DNA of 64,000 bases from Flavobacterium celericrescens. GTDB taxonomy: Bacteria; Bacteroidota; Bacteroidia; Flavobacteriales; Flavobacteriaceae. The notes beneath the pieces are model-generated. The model saw only the letters and a list, made by a program, of their open reading frames with translations. It did no database searches and was not told the origin of the DNA. Positions 1 to 6,781 of this stretch are shown piece by piece. Positions within the stretch are counted from its first letter, which is position 1, and every line of letters starts with the position of its first letter. The stretch is from the NCBI RefSeq assembly GCF_011392075.1, contig NZ_JAAJBV010000005.1, positions 1 through 64,000 on the forward strand. The letters run 5' to 3'. The position numbers and the translations under genes are program-made.

Positions 1-372
1 ATAGTTATGTTTGGGCGGTTGATGGAGCTACTTATACTGCATCAGGAACTTATACTAACGTAGTTGGATGTCATACAGAAACATTAAACTTAACAATTAC
101 GCCAAGTACATCAAACAGTACAACAGCGTCAGCATGTGATAGTTATGTTTGGGCGGTTGATGGAGCTACTTATACTGCATCAGGAACTTATACTAACGTA
201 GTTGGATGTCATACAGAAACATTAAACTTAACAATTACGCCAAGTACATCAAACAGTACAACAGCATCAGCATGTGATAGTTATGTTTGGGCAGTTGATG
301 GAGCTACTTATACTGCATCAGGAACTTATACTAACGTAGTTGGATGTCATACAGAAACATTAAACTTAACAA
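1..372 (+). repeat. 138-bp tandem coding repeats
   Basis: A unit of exactly 138 bp (46 codons) restarts at 1, 139 and 277; the third copy departs from the consensus after about 372. Copies are almost identical at the DNA level (for example gcg/gca third-base changes only), which points to recent expansion or homogenisation by recombination. The array certainly continues upstream of the window. Confidence 0.95.
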
Positions 373-845
373 TCAACCCATTACCAAATAATGCTACAAC
401 TCAATCAGGAGACACATTAACAGCTACTGAAACTGGAGCAACTTATCAATGGGTTCTTTGTGATGGATCATTTACACCAATCAGTGGTGCTGTAGGTCAA
501 TCTTACTTAGTGACTGCAATTGGAAGTTATGCAGTTGAAGTTACAAGTGCTAATGGATGTATGTTAAGAAGTACATGTATTAATGTTACAACTTTAAGTG
601 GAAATACTTTCGACTTAACGAATTTAACTTATTATCCAAATCCAGTTGTTGATTTCTTTACAATTAAATACAATAAAGAAATTCAATCAATCAATGTTTT
701 TGATTTAAGCGGAAGATTAGTACGACAATTAAATCCTAAGCAATTAGAAGCACAGGTTGATATGTCTGAATTAGCAGCAGCAATGTATATTGTTAAAGTT
801 GATGCAGATGGAAAACAAACTGAGATTAAAGTAATTAAAAAATAA
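1..845 (+). CDS. T9SS-secreted repetitive adhesin-like protein, C-terminal part (5' end outside window)
   Basis: The reading frame is open from base 3 to the TAA at 843-845, about 280 residues, and no start is visible, so this is the 3' end of a larger gene. The first ~120 residues are two full copies and one partial copy of a 46-residue repeat (starting SYVWAVDGATYT, ending TTASACD) with one Cys in VVGCH and one in ACD per unit. An Ig-like segment follows, then a ~75-residue T9SS type A sorting domain with YYPNPVVDFFTI, INVFDLSGRLV and a MYIVKV strand, ending KVIKK. Such domains send proteins through the Bacteroidota type IX system to the cell surface or medium, with the C-terminal domain removed. 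A surface adhesin role is inferred from the repeats. An intrinsic terminator follows at once. Confidence 0.88.
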   Translation, partial: SYVWAVDGATYTASGTYTNVVGCHTETLNLTITPSTSNSTTASACDSYVWAVDGATYTASGTYTNVVGCHTETLNLTITPSTSNSTTASACDSYVWAVDGATYTASGTYTNVVGCHTETLNLTINPLPNNATTQSGDTLTATETGATYQWVLCDGSFTPISGAVGQSYLVTAIGSYAVEVTSANGCMLRSTCINVTTLSGNTFDLTNLTYYPNPVVDFFTIKYNKEIQSINVFDLSGRLVRQLNPKQLEAQVDMSELAAAMYIVKVDADGKQTEIKVIKK

Positions 846-867
846 TTTTAGTTTATTAATAAAAAAA

Positions 868-900
868 GGGTCAATCTTTATAGGTTGACCCTTTTTGTTT
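868..900 (+). terminator. Intrinsic terminator of the adhesin gene
   Basis: GGGTCAA and TTGACCC form a 7-bp stem around a short loop, followed by TTTTTGTTTTT. It lies 22 bases after the stop codon. Confidence 0.85.
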
Positions 901-913
901 TTATTTTAGCAGT

Positions 914-1405
914 ATGAAAATAGTACCACTCAAAAAAGAACAACTTCATATTGTAGCACAATTAGCTTACGAAATTTGGCCCAAAGCTTATGGAGAAATT
1001 CTTTCACCTACACAACTGCAATATATGTTAAAGCAGTTTTATAGCCTCGATGCATTAGAAATTCAAATCCAAAATGGGCAATATTTTTTACTTCTCAAAG
1101 ATGCAGAAAAAGCGATTGGTTTTTTATCCTATGAATTGAATTGTTACGGAACTGGCAACTTAAAAATCCATAAAATATACATATTGCCCACAGAGCAAGG
1201 CAAAGGCTTGGGTAAATTATTAATAGATAAAGCTATTGAAATTGCAACAGCACACCAACAAAAAGCTGTTTTTTTAAACGTAAATAAATACAATAAAGCT
1301 CGCTTTTTTTATGAAAAGTTAGGTTTTACTATAATAAAAGATGAAGTTATTGATATTGGAAATGGTTATGTGATGGATGATTATGTGATGGAAATACTAC
1401 TATAA
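914..1405 (+). CDS. GNAT family N-acetyltransferase
   Basis: A 163-residue protein with the GCN5-related acetyltransferase fold. The acetyl-CoA binding motif A is visible around residues 85-107 (HKIYILPTEQGKGLGKLLI, with the Q-x-x-G-x-G pattern), followed by a helix and the motif B region FLNVNKYNKARFFYEKLGF. This family transfers acetyl from acetyl-CoA to an amine; the substrate cannot be read from the sequence. Length is normal for a stand-alone GNAT. A near-consensus -7 box TATTTTAG (902-909) ends 4 bases before the ATG, so the mRNA may have almost no leader. It stands alone between the adhesin terminator and a convergent methyltransferase gene. Confidence 0.9.
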   Translation: MKIVPLKKEQLHIVAQLAYEIWPKAYGEILSPTQLQYMLKQFYSLDALEIQIQNGQYFLLLKDAEKAIGFLSYELNCYGTGNLKIHKIYILPTEQGKGLGKLLIDKAIEIATAHQQKAVFLNVNKYNKARFFYEKLGFTIIKDEVIDIGNGYVMDDYVMEILL

Positions 1406-1413
1406 AGAGATGA

Positions 1414-2043
1414 TTATTTTTTTACAATTAATATTGTATGCAATTCCTTCTTATCTTTTGATCTTTTGTATTCAGTTTTTAATGTAAATTGTTCAGTAAA
1501 TCCTGATTTAGAGAATTGATTTTTTAATTCAATTAGGTCATGAAAATAAAAATAAGTTCGGTTACCAGTTGAAGAAGTTTGAAAATCGGATTTCTTGGGA
1601 TCGCCTTCAATGAAACTTATGTATAAAAGCCCATTTTCATTTAGTAAATCAGAACAGGTTGTAATTAAATTTTTGCAATCATTTTGAGATAAATAAGGCA
1701 AACAAAAACCACAAATAATACCGTCAAAATTTGATTGAATCTGGTTGCTATTTCTGATATCTAAAACGTTAAATCGAGCTGTTGGATTATTTTTTTCAGC
1801 TAGTTTAATCATATTAGGAGAAATATCAATTCCCAAAATATCAAAATCAGGACGTTTCGATAAAAGATATTTAGTAATATTACCTGGTCCGCAGCCTAAG
1901 TCTAAAATTTTGGCGTTATCTTTCAGAATTGAATTACAAATGAAATCATATGTTTCGTTGTACAAATCTAAATCCATAAATTTTTCTTGGTATAGATAAG
2001 CTACTTTGTCCCAAGTTTCAAATGTTTCTTCGTATTTGTCCAT
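1414..2043 (-). CDS. Class I SAM-dependent methyltransferase
   Basis: A 209-residue cytosolic protein. Motif I ILDLGCGPGN at residues 46-55 is the S-adenosylmethionine-binding glycine loop; ILGIDISPNMI (about 69-79) carries the acidic residue that binds the ribose; FDGIICGFCLPYLS is motif IV. These are diagnostic of Rossmann-fold methyltransferases. The substrate is unknown; overall architecture resembles small-molecule methyltransferases (Methyltransf_25/UbiE-like) rather than rRNA enzymes. The gene ends 8 bp from the convergent GNAT gene, with no separate terminator visible, and starts 24 bp downstream of rluF, so it may be read from the rluF promoter. Confidence 0.9.
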   Translation of the reverse strand: MDKYEETFETWDKVAYLYQEKFMDLDLYNETYDFICNSILKDNAKILDLGCGPGNITKYLLSKRPDFDILGIDISPNMIKLAEKNNPTARFNVLDIRNSNQIQSNFDGIICGFCLPYLSQNDCKNLITTCSDLLNENGLLYISFIEGDPKKSDFQTSSTGNRTYFYFHDLIELKNQFSKSGFTEQFTLKTEYKRSKDKKELHTILIVKK

Positions 2044-2067
2044 TTACTCAATATGCTAAATAATAAT

Positions 2068-2856
2068 TTATCGATTCCTCTCCCCATAATTTCTCTTTCC
2101 AGTAAACTTACCTTTATTGCTTGGTAAGCTTGCTTCTTCAGTTTTACTAGAAGGCGCTATTAATTGGTTCAATTCAGCAATTTCAGCATCGGTTAAGTTT
2201 CGGTATTTGCCTTCTGGTACATCTAAGGAAATATTTATAATACGGGTACGTTTTAAAGCCGTTACTTCATAATCTAAATATTCGCACATTCTGCGAATTT
2301 GACGGTTTAAGCCTTGCGTTAATATAATTCGGAAAACGTATTTGCTAATTTGTTCTACTTTACATTTTTTGGTAATCGTTTCCAAAATCGGAATTCCGTT
2401 TGACATTCTATCAATAAATCTATCCGTAATTGGTTTGTTTACCGTTACAATGTATTCTTTTTCGTGATTGTTTCTCGCACGAAGAATTTTGTTTACAATA
2501 TCGCCATCATTCGTCATAAAAATCAATCCTTCACTGGCTTTGTCTAATCGACCTATAGGAAAAATACGCTCTGGATATTTTATAAAATCTATAATGTTAT
2601 CTCTTACGTCCAAATTTGTTGTACATTCAATACCCGCGGGTTTATTAAAGGCTAAATAAATAGGTTTTTCTTTACGTTCCTGAATCAATTTTCCGTTTAC
2701 GCGTACTTCGTCACTTGGTGTAACTTTTGTACCCATTTCTGGTATTTTTCCGTTAATTGTAACTCTTCCTTGCTCAATCAAACGATCGGCTTCTCTGCGA
2801 GAACAAAAACCAGTTTCTGATAAAAATTTATTGATTCGGGTTGCATTTTCTTCCAT
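2068..2856 (-). CDS. rluF: 23S rRNA pseudouridine synthase RluF
   Basis: This enzyme isomerises a uridine to pseudouridine in 23S rRNA (U2604 in E. coli numbering, from family knowledge). The 262-residue protein begins with an S4 RNA-binding domain (residues ~7-60, [20 protein letters not shown]). The RsuA/RluB/E/F catalytic motif [15 protein letters not shown] contains the nucleophile Asp105. [21 protein letters not shown] and TALKRTRI match the RluF subgroup closely, including the [16 protein letters not shown] segment. A short basic tail ([14 protein letters not shown]) ends the protein. The -7 box CAAAGATA (minus strand TATCTTTG) ends 4 bases before the ATG. The downstream methyltransferase gene is 24 bp away. 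Confidence 0.93.
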   Translation of the reverse strand: MEENATRINKFLSETGFCSRREADRLIEQGRVTINGKIPEMGTKVTPSDEVRVNGKLIQERKEKPIYLAFNKPAGIECTTNLDVRDNIIDFIKYPERIFPIGRLDKASEGLIFMTNDGDIVNKILRARNNHEKEYIVTVNKPITDRFIDRMSNGIPILETITKKCKVEQISKYVFRIILTQGLNRQIRRMCEYLDYEVTALKRTRIINISLDVPEGKYRNLTDAEIAELNQLIAPSSKTEEASLPSNKGKFTGKRNYGERNR

Positions 2857-2860
2857 GAAG

Positions 2861-2868
2861 CAAAGATA
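2861..2868 (-). promoter_or_regulatory. -7 box of rluF (possible leaderless mRNA)
   Basis: TATCTTTG on the minus strand fits TAnnTTTG. Its last base is 4 bases from the rluF ATG, so with a normal spacing transcription would begin at or inside the start codon. No TTG is found at the -33 position. Confidence 0.55.
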
Positions 2869-2946
2869 GGTTTTTTAGTGAAAAGTGAAAAGTGATTAGT
2901 GAATAGTAATTTGATAGTTATGATGACTATTCTTCTTTGCGGTTAG

Positions 2947-2985
2947 AAACAAAAAAAGCCCTTTTAAAAAAAGGACTTTCATTTA
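2947..2985 (-). terminator. Intrinsic terminator of the coiled-coil protein gene
   Basis: AAAGCCCTTTT and AAAAGGACTTT pair with one mismatch, and a run of T follows on the minus strand. It sits just after the stop codon at 3001. Confidence 0.7.
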
Positions 2986-3000
2986 TTATTTTGGAATCAA

Positions 3001-3780
3001 TTAGATGGTAGCAAATAATTTTTCCATTTTTTCTTTTTCTTCGTCAGCTAAAACACCGTCTACTAAAATTCTTCCACTGTGCTCATCTGTAATAATTTTT
3101 TTACGAGCTGCAATTTCCATTTGTGTTTGTGGTGGAATTGTAAAGAAAGAACCTGCAGATGCACCACGTTCAATAGAAACAACAGCTAAACCATTTCTAA
3201 CACTGTTTCTAATTCTGTCGTATGCTGCAATTAAACGCTCTTCAATTTGACCTCTTAATTCTTCTGATTTACCTAATAAGAAGTTTTCTTCTTTTTCAGT
3301 TTCAGCCATAATGTCGCTTAATTCAGCTTTCTTATGTTTTAAATGCGTTTGTTTTCCTTCTAATTTTTCTTTAGTTTGAGCAATTACTTCTTTTCTGTGC
3401 TCAATAGAAGCTTTCATTTCTTTAATGTGTTTTTCAGCCAATTGAATTTCTAATTCCTGAAATTCCACTTCTTTAGTTAAAGAGTTGAATTCTCTATTAT
3501 TGCGAACATTTTTTTGTTGTTCTAAATATTTTTTAATGGCAGCTTTGTGCTCGTCAATTGCGTTTTTCTTTTCTTTGATTTGATCATCAATAGTTTCTAA
3601 ATCGCTTTTTAACTTGTCTAAACGAGTAGAAAGTCCTGCTACTTCATCTTCTAAATCTTCTACTTCAAGAGGCAATTCTCCTCTAACATTTCTTATTTCG
3701 TCAATTTTAGAATCAACTAGTTGTAAAGCATAAAGGGCTCTTAACTTATCTTCTACGCTTATCTCTTTGATTGTTGCCAT
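3001..3780 (-). CDS. Coiled-coil protein of the C4 zinc-ribbon family, all four zinc ligands replaced
   Basis: A 259-residue protein. Residues ~20-185 form a long charged coiled coil (repeated E/K/L heptads, one NNREFNSLTKEVEFQELEI turn), and the C-terminal ~60 residues match the small zinc-ribbon module that follows such coils in this family. Family members have CxxC...CxxCGRIL. Here the first pair is Ser208/Ser211 (ERGASAGSF) and the second Asp232/Ser235 (TDEHSGRILVD), so zinc should not bind in the usual way, although the surrounding fold residues (IPPQ, GRILVD) are kept. The family's molecular function is not established. It is 2 bp downstream of the Nif3-like gene, a pairing that suggests one transcript. 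Confidence 0.85.
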   Translation of the reverse strand: MATIKEISVEDKLRALYALQLVDSKIDEIRNVRGELPLEVEDLEDEVAGLSTRLDKLKSDLETIDDQIKEKKNAIDEHKAAIKKYLEQQKNVRNNREFNSLTKEVEFQELEIQLAEKHIKEMKASIEHRKEVIAQTKEKLEGKQTHLKHKKAELSDIMAETEKEENFLLGKSEELRGQIEERLIAAYDRIRNSVRNGLAVVSIERGASAGSFFTIPPQTQMEIAARKKIITDEHSGRILVDGVLADEEKEKMEKLFATI

Positions 3781-3782
3781 AT

Positions 3783-4877
3783 TTAAAAGTACTTAACTGG
3801 ATTTGTATTTTCTTCTGATAAAATGATTGCAAAATTAGTGATTTTTTCTTTAAGAAAATCAACAATATAATTTTTTGTAAATTTTTCGCTTTCAAAGTGG
3901 CCAATATCGGCTAAAAGTAACTGATTTTCAGCTTCATAAAATTGATGATATTTTAAGTCTGCTGTTAGGTAAGCGTCTGCTCCTGAGTTGATTGCGTTTT
4001 TAATTGCAAAACTGCCGCTACCACCTAAAACGGCTACTTTTTTTATTGATTTTCCTATAAAAATTGAATGCCTAATGCCTTCACATTGTAATTTCTCTTT
4101 TACCAATTGTAAAAATTCGGTTTCAGAAAGTAGATTTTCGAATTCACCAATTCTTCCTAAACCAATATTTTGGTGTTTATTTTCTATATTGTAAATCTCA
4201 TAAGCGACTTCTTCATAAACATGATTTTTGAACAAAGCACTCAAAATTTTATTTTGTAAATGTTTTTCAAATGTAACTTCGATTTTTATTTCTTGTGTTT
4301 CAACAAATTCAAATCGTTCACCAAATTCAGGATTAGAATTTTCATTTCCCATATAGGTTCCAAATCCTTGCGAATTAAAACTGCAATCTTCATAATTGCC
4401 AATTTTTCCTGCTCCAGCATCGAATAAAGCGTTTCGCAATTTTTCAACATTTTCAGGAATGGTATAAGTAACTAATTTCTGAATGTAATTTTCTTTTGGA
4501 ATTAAGACTTTTGAGTGTTTCAATCCTAAAGCGTCACAGAAAATTTTATTTACACCATTTTGATGATTGTCTAATGCGGTATGAACAGCATAAATGGCAA
4601 TATCATTTTTAATCGCTTTTAAAATTGAGCGTTCCACATAATTTTTCCCCGTAATTTTCTTAATTCCCGAAAATAAAATAGGGTGGAAGCAAACGACCAA
4701 ATTACATTTTTTAGTTACAGCTTCATCAATAACTGATTCCAAAGCATCATGGCAAACTAAAATTCCATTGATTTCTTGATTTGGATTTCCAACTAAGAGT
4801 CCAACATTGTCAAAATCTTCGGCATAGCCCAGCGGCGCCATTTCTTCAAGAACAGAAAGTATATTGGAAAGTTTCAT
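3783..4877 (-). CDS. Nif3-like dinuclear metal centre protein (GTP cyclohydrolase I type 2 homologue)
   Basis: A 364-residue protein of the long Nif3/YbgI family form: the N- and C-terminal halves make the conserved metal-binding domain, and a ~100-residue CutA1-like insertion lies in the middle (about 135-235). Metal-binding histidines are seen in VVCFHPILF, YAVHTALDNHQNGVN and the C-terminal ADIGHFESEKF. Members form toroidal hexamers with two metal ions per subunit; the substrate is uncertain. The gene is followed after 2 bp by the coiled-coil gene. The upstream 103 bp separates it from the divergent lpxK. Confidence 0.92.
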   Translation of the reverse strand: MKLSNILSVLEEMAPLGYAEDFDNVGLLVGNPNQEINGILVCHDALESVIDEAVTKKCNLVVCFHPILFSGIKKITGKNYVERSILKAIKNDIAIYAVHTALDNHQNGVNKIFCDALGLKHSKVLIPKENYIQKLVTYTIPENVEKLRNALFDAGAGKIGNYEDCSFNSQGFGTYMGNENSNPEFGERFEFVETQEIKIEVTFEKHLQNKILSALFKNHVYEEVAYEIYNIENKHQNIGLGRIGEFENLLSETEFLQLVKEKLQCEGIRHSIFIGKSIKKVAVLGGSGSFAIKNAINSGADAYLTADLKYHQFYEAENQLLLADIGHFESEKFTKNYIVDFLKEKITNFAIILSEENTNPVKYF

Positions 4878-4980
4878 CTTTTTTAAATTTGATTACACAA
4901 AATAACGAAATACAGCTTACAAATGAAATGATAAATCACATAAACTTTATTATAAAGATAAAATATTATACTTTCGTAGT

Positions 4981-5997
4981 ATGATTTTGTTACGAAAAAT
5001 ACTTTTCCCGTTAGCCATTTTGTATTGGCTTATTACATATATCCGAAATTGGCTTTACGATAAAGGCATTTTCAAAAGTCATTCTTTTGATATTCCAATT
5101 ATAGCTGTTGGAAATTTAAGTGTAGGTGGAACTGGAAAAACACCACAAATTGAATATTTAATCCGATTACTTTCAGAAAATTATAAAGTAGCTGTTTTGA
5201 GTCGTGGTTACAAGCGAACTTCAGAAGGATTTATTTTAGCAGACAAAAACGCAACTGCTAGTTTAATAGGAGATGAACCTTATCAGTTTTATTCTAAATT
5301 TTCAAACATTCAAGTTGCTGTTGATGCTAATCGTAAAAATGGAATAGAGAATTTATTACAACTTTCAAACAAACCGGATGTTGTTCTATTAGACGACGCT
5401 TATCAGCACAGAAAAGTAAAAGCAGGGTTTTATATTTTGCTGACAGCTTATGATGATTTGTTTAGTGATGACTATATTTTACCTTTTGGAAATTTACGTG
5501 AACCATCTTCTGGAAAAAAACGAGCTGATATGATAATTGTCACCAAATGTCCAAATGATTTATCCGAACTTGCGCAGTTGGAAATTAGAAAAAAATTAAA
5601 TAGCAAACAGCCTGTCTATTTTTCTTCTATACAATATGATGATTTTGTTTTTGGAGCTCATAGTCAAATGTTAGTTTCGGAAGTTCAATCAGAAAGTAAA
5701 GTATTGGTTGCTGGAATTGCAAAACCTAAATTGTTTTTTGATTTTTTAAAAAATGAGAATGATGTAACATTGGTATTCCCAGATCATCATCATTTTTCAA
5801 AGCAAGATTGTGAGCAAATTTTGGCAAAAGCAAATGGTAGAAAAATAATTACAACAGAGAAAGATTTTGTTCGCTTAAACGGATTATTGCCTCAAGAGCA
5901 ATTGTTCTATTTGCCAATAAAATCAGTATTTTTAAATAGTATGAACATTGATAAAACGATAAAAGATTATGTGGGACAAAGTACAAGAAACCGTTAA
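4981..5997 (+). CDS. lpxK: Tetraacyldisaccharide 4'-kinase LpxK
   Basis: LpxK phosphorylates the 4' position of the lipid A disaccharide precursor at the inner face of the cytoplasmic membrane. The 338-residue protein has an N-terminal membrane helix (about residues 5-22) and a P-loop variant VGNLSVGGTGKTP at 43-55, as expected for this kinase; DDAYQHRKV and TTEKDFVRL are further family motifs (the second near the C terminus). Length is typical. A near-consensus -7 box TACTTTCG (4969-4976) ends 4 bases before the ATG. Its last 29 bases overlap the start of punA, in another frame, so the two genes are very likely translationally coupled even though their pathways are unrelated. Confidence 0.95.
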   Translation: MILLRKILFPLAILYWLITYIRNWLYDKGIFKSHSFDIPIIAVGNLSVGGTGKTPQIEYLIRLLSENYKVAVLSRGYKRTSEGFILADKNATASLIGDEPYQFYSKFSNIQVAVDANRKNGIENLLQLSNKPDVVLLDDAYQHRKVKAGFYILLTAYDDLFSDDYILPFGNLREPSSGKKRADMIIVTKCPNDLSELAQLEIRKKLNSKQPVYFSSIQYDDFVFGAHSQMLVSEVQSESKVLVAGIAKPKLFFDFLKNENDVTLVFPDHHHFSKQDCEQILAKANGRKIITTEKDFVRLNGLLPQEQLFYLPIKSVFLNSMNIDKTIKDYVGQSTRNR

Positions 5998-6781
5998 TTA
6001 TATTAAGAATAAAACCAATTTTTCACCAGAATATGGGGTGATTTTAGGTTCAGGATTAGGAGGATTTACTGAAGATATTACAATTGAGCATATATTGACA
6101 TATACAGAAATTCCTAATTTTCCTGTTTCTACAGTTCAAGGACATAAAGGTGCATTGGTTTTTGGAACCATTCAAGGGAAAAAAGTAGTGGCGATGCAAG
6201 GACGTTTTCATTTTTATGAAGGTTACGACATGAAACAGGTAACGTTTCCTGTTCGTGTAATGAAATATTTAGGAGTTGAAAAACTAATTGTTTCTAATGC
6301 TTCGGGTGGTGTAAATCCTTCGTATAAAGTAGGTGATGTTGCAGTAATTACAGATCACATCAACATGATGCCTGAGCATCCATTAAGAGGTCATAATGAT
6401 GAGCGTTTTGGACCAAGATTCGTCAACATGAGCGAACCGTATTCAAAAGCCATGAATGCAAAAGCATTTGAATTAGCCAAAGAATTGAATATCGATTTGA
6501 AAAAAGGAATTTATTTAGGCTTACAAGGACCAACATTTGAAACCCTTGCCGAATATAAAATGGTAAAGGCTTTAGGAGCAGATTGTGTAGGAATGTCAAC
6601 AGTTCCAGAAGTTATAGTTGCTCGTCATATGAATATGGAATGCTTTGGTATTTCAGTAATTACAGATATGGGGGATGAGGAAAATATTGATGAAGTAAAC
6701 CATGATGAGGTTTTAGAAGCTGCTAAGAAAGCAGAACCACATGTAAGAAACTTGATTAAGAATTTGATAGTTCAGTATTAG
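5969..6781 (+). CDS. punA: Purine nucleoside phosphorylase, trimeric class, Asp at the base-selecting position
   Basis: This enzyme cleaves purine nucleosides with phosphate to the base and ribose 1-phosphate (purine salvage). The 270-residue protein has GVILGSGLGGF (phosphate loop, ~23-33), the FHFYEG segment, SNASGGVNPSYKVGDV and QGPTFETLAEY, all typical of the trimeric PNP family. Where the human and Bacillus enzymes have Asn in ITN (human Asn243, which contacts the 6-oxopurine), this protein has Asp233 in VITDMGDEEN. In the human enzyme that change is known to admit adenosine. The start overlaps lpxK by 29 bp, and the 3' end overlaps the convergent histidine kinase gene by 26 bp, with no room for a classical terminator. 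Confidence 0.92.
   Translation: MWDKVQETVNYIKNKTNFSPEYGVILGSGLGGFTEDITIEHILTYTEIPNFPVSTVQGHKGALVFGTIQGKKVVAMQGRFHFYEGYDMKQVTFPVRVMKYLGVEKLIVSNASGGVNPSYKVGDVAVITDHINMMPEHPLRGHNDERFGPRFVNMSEPYSKAMNAKAFELAKELNIDLKKGIYLGLQGPTFETLAEYKMVKALGADCVGMSTVPEVIVARHMNMECFGISVITDMGDEENIDEVNHDEVLEAAKKAEPHVRNLIKNLIVQY

Noticed and set aside
1-372. CRISPR or satellite repeat
   Set aside because: The 138-bp unit is an exact multiple of three and translates into a 46-residue protein repeat ending in a T9SS domain.
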